Assembly: GCA_033816765.1 (NCBI GenBank)
Contig: CM066295.1
Span: 1,364,001-1,428,000, forward strand
DNA: 64,000 nucleotides
Reading direction: 5' to 3'
From: Nothopassalora personata
Taxonomy: Eukaryota > Ascomycota > Dothideomycetes > Mycosphaerellales > Mycosphaerellaceae
The position numbers and the translations under genes are program-made. The notes below the pieces were generated by a model that saw only the letters and a program-made list of their open reading frames with translations, did no database searches and had not been told where the DNA came from. This document shows, one piece after another, positions 24,050-34,899 of this stretch. The stretch's first letter is position 1. Every line of letters starts with the position of its first letter.

Positions 24050-24333
24050 GCTACGATAATAAAAGAACTAAACTACTACGATCCCTCTATATTTAATAAC
24101 TTCTACCTTTAGACTTAGGCTAAAGTAGTTAGATTAGACTTATAGAAGTATATAGAAGGGAAGTTATAGGACGGTGCGATAACCTAGAAAATAGATCTCG
24201 ATCTATTACCTAAACCTTAGGAACCGGTTATAGGCCCTCTACCTAACCCTCCTACTAAAGACGATAATATAGCTATATAGACCCTATTTAGTAGAATTAG
24301 CACATCGTACAACCTCTAGTATACGATATATAG
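24050..24333 (+). pseudogene. Copia Gag relic, RIP-mutated
   Basis: One plus-strand frame reads coherently if TAG/TAA are taken as lost Trp/Gln: KELNYYDPSIFNNFYL, AKVVRLDL, KYIEGKL, KIDLDLLPKP and GPLPNPPTKDDNIAI. This resembles the N-terminal Gag of Copia elements and lies just after the left LTR. It is interrupted by the LTR of the nested Gypsy element. Confidence 0.5.
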
Positions 24334-24701
24334 TATCGACGACTAATAGGTTATGTTAACCTTAGGTTTAGAGGGGGTCCCTTAGGTCCAACTTGCCCTA
24401 ATTTCATTTAGGTTTAATTGGACATTTGGGCAAGCCAGTAGGACCTAGTATAGCTATTAAGATATATACTACGCAGTTGAGCATTGTAAGCGTAGCACTA
24501 AGGCAACAATTTAATTCATACCTCTCGAGTAGAGGGCATAGGGGTTTAGGTCCACTAACCCTCTTGTTTTATCTAGCTACTGCGCTACTCGTCACGTGAC
24601 CTGATTTCCCGGTCCCGGGACCGGCAAATACCCCTGCTTACGTAAGCACCGCTCTATACTACCACAACTCGGACAGGCCTACATAGGGTGGTTAGTAGAC
24701 A
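24334..24701 (+). repeat. Left LTR of nested Gypsy element
   Basis: About 368 bp, closely similar to 38433-38801, sharing CGACTAATAGGTTATG near the start and GTTAGTAGACA at the end. It contains the GC-rich palindrome at 24609-24624 and CACGTGACC. Exact ends are uncertain because RIP has changed the terminal TG/CA; I could not fix a target duplication. Confidence 0.8.
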
Positions 24702-25079
24702 TTATTTTAGTAGTTAATAAGGGGGGTTATTAAGTGTACACCCGGTAGCGTATTAGTATCTAGTTTATAAGGTCAAAATTACGGTTTAAGGTTAAGGTTC
24801 ACGGTTAAGGTTATTACTTAAGGTTAAGGTTTAAGGTCAAGGTTCACGGTTAAGGTCGACTAAGGTCGAAAACACTTAAGGTCTAAGGTATTTAGTAACA
24901 ATTACGGTTATAAGGTCCTGTTAAGTAATAACTAGTATTAGCACATTCTAAAGTAAGCACTACGTAATAATAGATACGGCTACATCACTAGAAAAACTTA
25001 GTACCTTTACCGACATAGGTAGAGGCTACGAATAGCCTATAAACCCTACGAAAATAGAAGGGGTCTATAGGGATTCTGT

Positions 25080-26577
25080 CCCTTATAAGGGGATAGAGGA
25101 ATCGGAGGAAGGGGAAACACCTAAATCTAGTAAGGAAGGGAGAAGCGGAACTAGCGCCGCTAAATTAGGTATAGGTGTAGGAACGAACAGTACAATTAGA
25201 ATAGATGCTATAACTGCCCTCTTTAGACGATTAGTAGTAGTAATAGAAAACGCTAGCCCTCGCTTTCTACCTCTAGGAGGTGCTAAGAATCCGTTCTTTA
25301 ATAGCACTAATGCTACTAAGTTCTAGGAACGGTTTAGCGACCTAATAGACTAGTATCCGCCTCGGGCATCTATTAAGAAGGATAATTTCTAGGGTAGGTT
25401 TAAGCGCAATTGCGAAACTACTATCCGGCGCGTAGTTATAAGACTACCTAGGTGGTTTACTAACAAGGCACGTTTTAGGAGGGCGTTCTTATTAGAGTTC
25501 TTAAGGTTTAACGCCTACTCGATGTTAGGGAGTCGGGAATATCTTAAGGAGATTGTTAGGGCGTAGTAAGGTAAGAGGCCTAAAGAATAAGATATGAAGG
25601 AATTTATCCACCTATTTGTATCCTTAAGTAACCTAATTAAACCTAAGGATTTAGATAACAGCTCCCGGAGTCGCCTTCTCCTTTAGGGATTGCTAGAGGT
25701 AGTCGCGAAAGCGGTCTACAAGGCTTACGGGCTTTACCTAAAGTAACCTAAGAAGTTTAGGGACTTTTAGAGGATCCTCGATAAAGCTGCTAGCATCGTA
25801 GATAGTAAGGAGGGATAGAAAGCTATACATACGGATTTCCCTCTTACTTTGCCTTAGCTATACCGCTTAGTCGTAAAGCAAATGCCGCGCCTTAAGCCTA
25901 AAATTAACACGCTTAAGAAGGCTACCTCTAGGACTGTTATTAATAATGACCTAATCTAGAAGGTAGCTAAAATAAGTATACGTGCATACTAGCGCAGTCG
26001 CGTCGCGGACGCGGGTACCTTCTACCCGAGCGAGAATTAACGCTCTATATAACCGGAGAGGCACGACCTAGACACTAAACTATAGGTTTACGTAATGTAG
26101 CGTCCCCTATCGTAGAATCGCGAACAGTCTAAAGCGATAGATAGTTGTTACTACAACTGTAGTAGCTCGAAGTACTAGGCTAGCAATTGTAGGGCAATAA
26201 GGTCCTTAATATCCCGGGGCTACGTATACCTCGCCCCGAATAACTAGTAGTATCTAGGGAAAGAAGGCGATCGGCGTCCTACTAAGTTTAACTTTCGGAG
26301 GGACTATAGTAAACCGAAACTGCTCTATATGCTCCCTCTACTCGAAGAACATTATAGGCCGATCGAGTTTAATAACTAGTATAAGATTCCCGCACTACGT
26401 AAGTAATAGATAGGTAGGGACTATACTAGGGTAATAAAGGTCACGCCTCCTAATTATTCTAAGCCCCCTCCTAACTTTAGGCATTTAATAGAGTATAGCC
26501 CTTAGGACGCACGGTCTAGCTAAACGGAGAAGGCTGCTAGTATATATTAGGTCTTATTCGGAGAAAGTGAAGTGGAG
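25080..26577 (+). pseudogene. Gypsy Gag relic, RIP-mutated
   Basis: A plus-strand frame with TAA/TAG at former Gln/Trp positions covers most of the segment. Pieces such as EYLKEIVRA, MKEFIHLFVSLSNLIKPKDL and GLLEVVAKAVYKAYGLYLK look like the Gag core. A Cys-rich knuckle-like segment (CYYNCSSSKY-ASNCRAI) lies near 26149-26200. The next gene part continues after the young element inserted at 26578. Confidence 0.6.
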
Positions 26578-26918
26578 TGTTACGGTTCGGAACGGAAACA
26601 GCATAAGAAGACTTCATTGGACGAGCAGACGAGCAGACGAGCAGACGAGCAGACGAGCAGACGAGCAGTCGAGCAGACGAGCAGACGAGCAGACGAGCAG
26701 TCGAGCAGACGAGCAGACGAGCAGACGAGCAGACGAGCAGCACGCCAAGGCATGGCACTATATAGACGACGCTTCTTTACGAGTAGATAGGAGCCTCGTG
26801 CTCAACTCATTTTAAGTATACACCATATACTGTTTGGAACCACTACCTTCATAACTGATTGAGACATCCCTGCAAAGATCCAAGCCCGAGTTGTGATAAC
26901 GTACAGCGGTTCCTAACA
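26578..26918 (+). repeat. Left LTR of young element
   Basis: 341 bp, TGTTACGG to CCTAACA, with 15 copies of an 8-bp unit at 26621-26740. It matches the right LTR base for base outside that array. Confidence 0.93.
26621..26740. repeat. 8-bp tandem array, left LTR (15 units)
   Basis: Unit ACGAGCAG with a variant TCGAGCAG. Writing A and T for the two variants, the order is A6-T-A3-T-A4. Confidence 0.93.
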
Positions 26919-26950
26919 ACTTTGAGCACCACCACCAGGGCCCTTTGCAT

Positions 26951-27943
26951 ATGTCTAGGAGAGACGCTACCCGGAGTCCGTCACGACAACAGCCACAGTC
27001 AACTGGCATCACGGAACGAATGAGCGAAATGTCGATTACAGGAAGCAGCAAGAACAACAACACTCCTATGGGTATGCTGAACCCATTGGACCACCACCGT
27101 GCACCTAAGGTGTCTACGCCGGAGACGTTCGACGGGACCAAGGACAAACTGGAGGCTTTTCAACTGCAGGTTCAGTTGTACCTTCACTTCAACGCACACC
27201 AGTTTCAAGGCGAGGCTTCTAAAGTCTTGTACGCCGCATCCTTCCTACGAGGAAAAGCAGCTAGAGGATTCCGACCATACCTCAAGGACTGGCTACACAA
27301 CCAGGGCGAGGGAGAAACACCGAAAACGGAAACTCGAAAAATTTTCCACGACTACGACGAGTTTGAGACGAAACTCGATGATCTATACGGGATACCAAAT
27401 GAGGAGGTATACGCCGACCGACATATCCGACAACTTCGACAGACTACTTCTGTAGCGCTGTACGCCTCAGAATTCCAAGGATATGCCGCCGACCTGGAAT
27501 GGAACGACGCAGCTTTGCGATCGCAGTTCTACCTCGGGCTGAAAGACAACGTCAAAGCCGAACTATCCCGAAACGCCAGCGTCGTTACGCTAGGGGCGAT
27601 GATCAAGGCAGTAAAGGAGATCGACGAAAGGCTCCAGGAGTTGAGGTACGACCGACACGTACAGCCTGGATACCAGAGACCCGCCGCGGGCGGAAGAGGG
27701 GGCTTCAAGGCCAGAAGTCAGGACCCTAATGGTTACGGAGACCCAATGGAATTGGACGTAACGGAACGTAGGACAGGAAGGGGGCTGAAGAGCAAAGGTT
27801 CCACCTGCTACGTATGTGGCGAGCAAGGCCATTTTGCAAGGAACTGCAAGAAAAAGAACATGGTTAGCCGCGAGTTCAACGCAATGATTCGCGAAGAGAA
27901 TACATACCAGGAATGCGAGAACTTCTTCTCGAAATCTGCCTAG
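26951..27943 (+). CDS. gag: Gag polyprotein of the young element
   Basis: 330 aa from the first ATG after the left LTR (a TTG lies two codons upstream). The N-terminus is polar. A Gag core follows (PETFDGTKDKLEAFQLQVQL, YASEFQGYAADLEWNDAALR, FYLGLKDNVKAELS), typical of Ty3/Gypsy Gag. The C-terminus is Arg/Gly-rich with one CCHC zinc knuckle, CYVCGEQGHFARNC. Gag forms the virus-like particle and packages element RNA. The frame ends in TAG without a pol overlap or frameshift, and the next 100 bp carry no protease. The intact frame contrasts with the heavily mutated neighbours. Confidence 0.93.
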   Translation: MSRRDATRSPSRQQPQSTGITERMSEMSITGSSKNNNTPMGMLNPLDHHRAPKVSTPETFDGTKDKLEAFQLQVQLYLHFNAHQFQGEASKVLYAASFLRGKAARGFRPYLKDWLHNQGEGETPKTETRKIFHDYDEFETKLDDLYGIPNEEVYADRHIRQLRQTTSVALYASEFQGYAADLEWNDAALRSQFYLGLKDNVKAELSRNASVVTLGAMIKAVKEIDERLQELRYDRHVQPGYQRPAAGGRGGFKARSQDPNGYGDPMELDVTERRTGRGLKSKGSTCYVCGEQGHFARNCKKKNMVSREFNAMIREENTYQECENFFSKSA

Positions 27944-28049
27944 CAGAAACAACCTGAGGACAGCAAGGCATCAAACAGCGGCTTCTTGATTTGATGGCCT
28001 AGGGAAAAAGAAGTCAATACTACGAAACGGCAAAGGTGGATTCCACAAC

Positions 28050-28529
28050 TTACGAGGGATGGCCATCCGGCCACGAGAAAGGGGAAGTGACCCCTATCCT
28101 GTCGAGATCCGCTTCAAGGGCTGAGAAATCGGAGAGGGACGGGTCGTTGGGATCGAAGGAGGTGTTCTTAGCCATGTGGGCTTCATCCTCCTCAACCTTT
28201 CGGTTCGCCTGCTCTCGCACCGCCTTGTTGCGACGGATGCGCTGGCGAAGTGATTCGATCTTCGAAAGCAACTCTTCGACCTGTTGCTCGTCCTGTTCGA
28301 TCCTTTGCGACAGATCTTCAACGGTCTTGTCCAGTCGAAGCAGGGAGGAGGTAACGCAGGGTTTGCCCAGACGTGTGCACTTAACACAGGACATGAGGGA
28401 ATAATCGGCGATTACGACACAGCTTGAACCAACGTGGGAACAGTGATCGCACGGTTGAGAAAGAACAAGGGGATTGGAAAGAATGCGAGCGACTCGGCGT
28501 TTTCTGTCGATGGCTGGTCTGGAAGACAT
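28050..28529 (-). CDS. Opposite-strand Cys-rich/coiled-coil protein of the young element
   Basis: 159 aa, start ATG 28529 (the same frame extends 20 codons upstream from a GTG). A basic start (RPAIDRKRRVARIL) is followed by a Cys-rich region with spacing C-x2-C-x5-C-x10-C-x2-C-x6-C (CDHCSHVGSSCV, SCVKCTRLGKPC), loosely like fungal zinc-cluster DNA-binding domains. Then comes a long charged coiled coil (DKTVEDLSQRIEQDEQQVEE onward) and an acidic tail. It lies between gag and the right LTR and is transcribed toward gag. I do not know this protein. Possible roles are RNA/DNA binding in the particle, integration-site choice, or antisense regulation; all are inference. Confidence 0.75.
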   Translation of the reverse strand: MSSRPAIDRKRRVARILSNPLVLSQPCDHCSHVGSSCVVIADYSLMSCVKCTRLGKPCVTSSLLRLDKTVEDLSQRIEQDEQQVEELLSKIESLRQRIRRNKAVREQANRKVEEDEAHMAKNTSFDPNDPSLSDFSALEADLDRIGVTSPFSWPDGHPS

Positions 28530-28626
28530 TGCGACAAAGTTGCGACTACGAAATTGGAGAAACGGGGAACTATTAGTAAGAGGAAACACGTGATCGCTGG
28601 GACATCGATCCTAAGGAGGGGGATGG

Positions 28627-28991
28627 TGTTACGGTTCGGAACGGAAACAGCATAAGAAGACTTCATTGGACGAGCAGACGAGCAGACGAGCAGACGAGCA
28701 GTCGAGCAGACGAGCAGACGAGCAGACGAGCAGTCGAGCAGACGAGCAGACGAGCAGACGAGCAGTCGAGCAGACGAGCAGACGAGCAGACGAGCAGACG
28801 AGCAGACGAGCAGCACGCCAAGGCATGGCACTATATAGACGACGCTTCTTTACGAGTAGATAGGAGCCTCGTGCTCAACTCATTTTAAGTATACACCATA
28901 TACTGTTTGGAACCACTACCTTCATAACTGATTGAGACATCCCTGCAAAGATCCAAGCCCGAGTTGTGATAACGTACAGCGGTTCCTAACA
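28627..28991 (+). repeat. Right LTR of young element
   Basis: 365 bp, same ends as the left LTR. It is 24 bp longer because the tandem array has 18 units instead of 15. Confidence 0.93.
28670..28813. repeat. 8-bp tandem array, right LTR (18 units)
   Basis: Same unit as the left array; order A4-T-A3-T-A3-T-A5 with A = ACGAGCAG and T = TCGAGCAG. Confidence 0.93.
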
Positions 28992-30352
28992 TGGAGTAGG
29001 CGGTCGACTTAGGCGAACTTAACGAGGTATCTACCTATCCTATGTAGTCTAATAAAGTAAAAGGGAAGGCACCCGTAGGCATTCTAAAGAATCCGCACCC
29101 GAGGACCCGGTCCTTAGCCTAGGATCTACGAGCCCGAGCTAAGGCTACTAAGAAAGTTCGCCTACAATTGGAATAGGAGATCCGGTAAGCTAAGATTAAC
29201 TAGTAGGAGGTTAAAATAATTAACGAAGTTAGTGCTTAAATAAGCGAAACTCAATTATTAGCTAAATCCGGGGTAACCCTAGGAAGGGGAAATGATACCT
29301 AAGTAAACAGATTAGGGAACGATACTAACAAAGGACTGCCTAAGGATATACCTATTAGTCCCGTAAACGCCCCCTTCGCATAAAGGAAGCGTATGTAGAA
29401 TACTAAGACTATAAGGATTAACAACTACGTCCGACAATATAGTTTAGCTAGTAATAGCCCGGTTATAAAGGAAGAGGGTATCATCTACTGGATTAATTAG
29501 ATCCTCTAGACAACGTTTCCTAATGTGAACGCCTAAGATTAGTTTCGATATAGTCGCTAGTTCGAGGCTGCCCTCTTCGGTCGCGTTACTAACACCCCCG
29601 CTCTTTAGGAGAAGCTCGCTATAGTACGACGCCTTATAGGAAAGGACCCTAAGGTTCGCACTAGACAAGTAGTCACCTATAAAGATAAACCTAAGTATAA
29701 TAAGGAGGTGTTCCGCGAAGATAGTTAGGCCTAGTATGTCGGGGTGTATTTAACTATGCTTTACTCTAAAGGTGCGGTCCCTACTACTAAGCTATATAAG
29801 GACGTTAAGAAAATCGGGCTCTCTAGTGTCCTTAACAGCTTTACTATAGTCCCTAGTCCTTAGGTAGTAGCGGAGTTTGGGATAAATAAGAACTAGATTA
29901 GGTGCCTAATTAACGAGGGTTCCGAGGTAAATATCATCGGCTAGAGGAACGCTTATAGATTTAGGTTACCGTTAATGTCGAGTACTTAGCTTACCTTTCG
30001 AGGTGCTAGAGGGCGGGCCTAGTTTAAAGGTGTTATAGGCAATTTAGATGTTTAGTTATTTAGGGTTCACTACTAAATAGACATGTTCATCTCCTCGGAT
30101 CTAAACTTACTAACAATCCTAGGACGTCCGTAGGCCCGTAAGGTGCGACTTACTGCCCGTAACTGCGATAATAGTTTATAGGAGGGGACTATTGCTAGCC
30201 GTAAAGGTAAAAGTGTTATGTTTACTACCCTAGTTAGCTCGGACAGGTATAAGACCCTTTAAGAACTATTAAAAGCGTCGGGAAATAGAAGGGTAGGTTA
30301 AGTTACGGCGCTCAACCTACCGATTTGCTAAAGCCGGATTTAATAAAATTAG

Positions 30353-30599
30353 TGTTAAGATGTAGCATCTTAGGGGGAGCTAACAGTTAGGTTGTGATCT
30401 AATAGCCTAAGGCATCTACGATAACTTAGCTTATCGGAAGACACCTTCTCTCCCCTTTAGCTTAGATAGACATTAAACACAATCAACACATTGGTTCCTA
30501 ATATATTGCTGCATGCCCTGTGGCTATTAGCTAGTTGAAGATTAATCTCTTACTCCACTCCGCTACTAACTATGTATCCTGTTAGGTCTCAACTTAACA
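30353..30599. mobile_element. Solo LTR, not RIP-mutated
   Basis: 247 bp with inverted ends TGTTAAG...CTTAACA. It is absent from the homologous position in the second Gypsy copy (39.36 kb), which gives the empty site. Flanks are ATTAG (30348-30352) and ATCAG (30600-30604): a 5-bp target duplication with one C-to-T change. The inside is rich in CA and TG, unlike the surroundings. It is probably a recombined Copia-like element. Confidence 0.88.
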
Positions 30600-30647
30600 A
30601 TCAGTAAGGTCTCGCACTATCTCGGAGAAACCTCGGACTTTAATTTA

Positions 30648-30663
30648 CCGGTCCCGGGACCGG
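30648..30663. repeat. GC palindrome CCGGTCCCGGGACCGG (copy 2 of 5)
   Basis: With its flanks it is a perfect 26-bp palindrome. Other copies: 24609-24624, 34466-34481, 38709-38724, and a degenerate one at 39409-39424. The core contains no CA or TG, so RIP cannot act inside it. Confidence 0.9.
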
Positions 30664-33600
30664 TAAATAGCTATAGTAAGGAAAACGGATACGACTACGG
30701 CACGACGTATCTATAGGAACCCGGCAAGGCTCTAACGCCTAGTAACCATTTAGCTCACTTATTAGGATTGCTTAGAAGTACTGGAATAAAGGAACGAGTT
30801 ATAGAAATTAGAATAGGCGCGTTTAAGGGAGATTCTATTACTAACGTTTATTTAGTTTAAGGAGATTAGCCCTCCGAGATCCTAAGGTAATCTGCATTAA
30901 ATGCTTAGGCACGGAAGTAGTAAGTAGGCTAACATATAGCTAACATTAGGATGCCGTAGGTCTTTACGATGTATAAGCGTAAGGCGGACAAGAAGAAGCT
31001 AGTAGACGCGAGCGTTCACGAACGCCTAGAATTACGAGTTAAGGGAGATATAGAATAGAAGCGTAGGGCACTGTACCTGGAATCTAAGATGCCTAAAGGA
31101 CAAGGTCCGTTCGATAGGAAGTACTTAACTAAGAAATTCTTAAGTATTAAGCGAGGTAGCCGGATTACGCTAGAACGACTTACCTTAATTAAGGTTAGCA
31201 TTAAGCTATTACTAATAGAGCGGGCCTTATTCGATAAGATGCTCTACAACCGGGAGGCAGTCCTCGCTTAGGATTTTAGTTACATAAGGCAAATTAGGCA
31301 CGACGTCGTGCTACCTTAGAAGATTAACACGGTCCCTTATAGGCCATGGTAGGCACGCCCTATCCGGTTGCACCTAAGTCTTAGGGCAATTGTTAAGCGT
31401 ATAATTAGAGCCCGGATTAAGAACAATATCCTAGAATACTTATAAGGGGTATACTCTAATAGCTAGCTCCTAGTCGTAAAGAAGGTTAATGCCTCTAGAA
31501 GCGATATGCTATATTAGTTAATTAACTTAGCTATGCTCCTAAATGAGGTTACTATACGCGATGCTAATATTCCACCGGACACGGATAGCTTCTTAGAGGA
31601 TTTTACCGGTTACCGAGTCGCTTTACTTATAGACCTATTTTTAGGTTATGATTAGATCACTTTAGATAAGTCCTACCGGGACTTAACAGCCTTTATAACC
31701 CCTCTTAGCCTAGTACGTAACACGACTCTACCTTAAGGGGCTACTAATTCGGTTACTTAGTTCGTACGTGCGGTAATAAAGATTCTGCTCGATTATATCT
31801 CGCATCGAGCGAAGCCGTTTCTCGATAACATCGGTATTAAGGGACTAACTAAGGACTACGGGAATGCTAAAGTAGAGCCTAGGCTAAGGAGATAGGTCGT
31901 TAAGCACATCGTCTCCCTAGATCTAGTTCTTACTAACCTAGAGAGAGCTAGTACGGTAGTTACTAGAGGCAAATCCTAATAGTTATATAAAAAGCTTAAG
32001 ATTGTTAGGTACGTTACTAGCCCGGATAGTCGCTATCCTAACCTAAAGGTTGTAGCTAAGATCCTAGACTAGCCTACGCCCACCTATATTAAGGAGGTCC
32101 GCACCTATGTAGGGCTATGTATATACTTCCGGATATAGATTCCCTAGTTCGTCATTATCGCTTAACCAATGTATAAGCTACTAAAGAAGGGCGCCGAGTT
32201 CACCTAGATAGAAAATAAGCAGTTCTCGAAAGAAGAGGTTACTAGATATCTTATATAGGCTCTAGCCTTAGTTACCCTCTACTACTCACCTAGTGCTAGG
32301 TCTATCTTTATCTTAGTTAATGCTAGCGGTACTAGATAGGGATGTATCGTTTCTTAAGAATTAATAGACAGCACTCGACGACGTTACCCGGTGCGGTATA
32401 AGAGTAGAATCTAGAACGCGTTAGAATCTAGATATGATGCTAGTAAGCGAGAATACCTTAGGGTCCTTAAGGGGCTTAAGAAGATCTAGAGATATGTTAC
32501 TAGCGTTAATTTTGTCCTTAAGGTTAATGCTAAGACACTTGTATAGCAACTTAACCGGCCGGCTTCGGACCTACCTAACTCGGCAATAGTCCGGTAGGTT
32601 GCATAGATTAGGTTGTTCACGTTCGAGGTAAAGCACGTTACGGGGACTAGACACACTAGCCTAGATGCCCTGTCTTATAGGCTCTCTACACCTTAGGAAC
32701 CTAGGGAAGCTAACGAAGACGAAGTCGACTAGATGATTAATAATAAGCTATTCGGGTACCTAGAGCCGGTTAACACATATCTAGTTGAAATCTAGAAAGC
32801 ACGACATCTCGGGGACTAATATTCTAAGGGCTCTTAATAGCTTACTTAGGTTATAGAAACTAGGACCCGACCCGATAGTGTTACCCGTACTAAGTACCGG
32901 CGGCTAGTAAAGAAGAGCGTTAACTTCTTTATCCGAGACTAATTGCTGTTCTTCTAGAAGCGCCGAGGAGTACCGTTATAACTTATAATTAACGATAATA
33001 AGGCTTAGAAGGAGATCGTTATAGAATGCTATAAAAGACACGGTTATCGTAGCGCTAAGGTCGTGTACAACCTTATTTCCGATCGGTATTACTAGGACGG
33101 GTACTTCGCCAATGTCTCTACGTAGGTTCAAAGTTATACTCCCTATCGGTTTCGCGAGGGCAACTAGCGCGCTAGTAAGCTTCATTTATCGAGCCCTTAG
33201 GTTATTAGTAAGAAGTAGTACTCGGACCCCGTCTAGGTGCATAAAAATGGATACCTCCTAGTTACGCGTAAAGCACTTAGTAACTAGATCGAGGCTAGAG
33301 TAATAAGGGCACCCCCTAGCTCTAAGACGGTTACCAAGTTTCTATACGAAGATATCTTCTATAGGCACGGCTACTATGCTAAAATTGTGCTTAATAACGC
33401 TACGGTTTATACGGCTAAGGTTAAGCGGTTACTCGTAGGACTTAGTGTCCGAAGGATCCGAATATTACCGTACTATCCATAGTCTAATACTCTAGTCGAG
33501 GTTAGGTACCGTCCGATTCTTATAGCGCTAGTAAAGCTCATAAGGAACACATACCGCGGATAGAAGTAATAGGTACCCGCTATGTTATAGGCTAATAGGA

Positions 33601-34899
33601 CCACGACCTATCGTACTACTAGAATAACGCTAGCTTAGGTCCTATATAGCTATCGCACGATTCTACTAATTAAGGTTAAGTACCCGACGTAGGCGAATTA
33701 CTAATAGGGATCGGTAAGAACGACTAAGGACCTACTTGCTATACGTGCGCGTTAACTCTAGGTTCGAGACCTTAGTTTAGACGAGCTATATACTCGAAGG
33801 AAGCGACTAAGAGAACTTAGTAAGGACTACTTTAATTCTTACTAGAATGTTAACTCTATTAGTTTCTAGAAGGGCGACCTTGTTATAAGATTCGACAAGC
33901 TATATAAGGATGACTTCTTACGCAAGATCGGTTACCGATAGTAAGGTCTATATCGGGTATCTAGTGTCTCTAGGGAATTTAGTACCTATATTCTTAAGGA
34001 ACTTAATAGTACGCTAATAAAGGGTGTTTAGGCACGGGAAAACCTTAAGCTAGTTCTAGAGCTTCGCCCGGATAACATAGAAGTACTAAACTTAGATAAT
34101 AGGACCGATCTCGTAATAGGGGAGGAAGAAGTCGCTAATAGCGAAGATAGTAGTAATTTGAACGAGATCGAGCCTATCGCCGACGAAGACATACTACCTG
34201 TAGGAGTTAACGAAAGGGGATCGTATCCTAAACCGGAATCTAAGAAGCTATAGGTTAGGCATTATAACCTTTCTATAGCCGAAATTTCACAGTTTAGTAG
34301 GATCGAGGCTAAGAACTAATTAGTTAGTAATAGCGTACGGAGTTCACTTCTACTAGGCATGTGTTGCATATGCCCTTTAGTTTATTAAGCCGATTCGGTT
34401 ATCTAGACTTTACTTCATAGGGTGTTCTTACCTTAGTTAGACCTTAGTTAGTAGAGTTACATTTACCGGTCCCGGGACCGGTAAATCGGATTACGTAATA
34501 GCGTAGCATGCCCCTACCGAATGCTTACCTAGGTAGTTACTAGCACTGGTTTTCGGTTACATGTAGGGTTATCGGACCTTTAGTGTAACCTTAATAGTAC
34601 TGCTCTTACTACTTATAAGACCGGTCTCGGCGCTACTGCCTTATAACGGTTATAGGGATATACGCTAAGAGGTATACTTAAGCGTAGCTCTCTACCTACT
34701 ACTTCCTCTCTTTTTCTTTAAACACTAATACTATTACTAGAGCTACTAATACATCTATCTACTACTACTACAGATATTAGACGGTTCTTTAGCCTCTCTC
34801 TCTTTACGACCTTAACCTTCTTTAAAGCTCCTACCCTAACACTAAGCTTTTAAAGCTTACTAACACTCTAGAGTAGTACTACGAGATAGCTAGCTCTTA

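Larger units (their letters stand above)
26578..28991 (+). mobile_element. Young gag-only LTR retrotransposon with antisense gene
   Basis: 2414 bp. LTRs 26578-26918 and 28627-28991 start TGTTACGG and end CCTAACA. They are identical by eye except for the length of an internal 8-bp repeat array. Target duplication TGGAG lies at 26573-26577 and 28992-28996. A polypurine tract (about 28613-28626) precedes the right LTR. It carries gag (plus strand) and a second gene on the minus strand, but no protease, reverse transcriptase, RNase H or integrase. CpA and TpG are abundant, so it inserted after the surrounding block had been RIP-mutated. It must rely on enzymes of a relative, for which the chromodomain Gypsy at the window end is a candidate. 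Confidence 0.93.
28992..34390 (+). pseudogene. Ty3/Gypsy Pol relic, RIP-mutated
   Basis: Plus-strand frames give, in order, a protease-like region (about 29,880-30,250, with LLTILGRP) and a reverse transcriptase (about 31,300-31,900). The latter reads SNS-LLVVKKVNAS, IRDANIPPDTDSFLEDFTGY, ALLIDLFLGYD, SRDLTAFITPL-type motifs and PFLDNIGIKG. RNase H-like sequence (about 32,280-32,680: ILVNASGTR, KREYLRVLKGLKK) and an integrase (about 32,950-33,900: GYFANVST, YHP-SNTLVEV-like, FQKGDLVIRFDKLYKD) follow. Gln/Trp codons are now TAA/TAG throughout. A solo LTR at 30353-30599 interrupts the linker between protease and RT. It belongs with the Gag relic at 25.1-26.6 kb. Confidence 0.85.

Noticed and set aside
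24770..24880. GGTTAAGG-like repeats that look telomeric
   Set aside because: Units are irregular (GGTTAA, GGTTCACGG, GGTTTAAGG) and lie inside the Gypsy element just after its LTR. They do not match TTAGGG arrays, so I treat them as element sequence.
26567..26815. Repetitive peptide frames (SRRADEQ-type) over the 8-bp array, both LTRs and strands
   Set aside because: A repeat unit of 8 bp yields open frames in several frames at once; they are artefacts of the array, not genes.
26621..28813. CRISPR-like array
   Set aside because: The units are contiguous 8-bp tandem repeats without spacers, inside LTRs of a fungal element.
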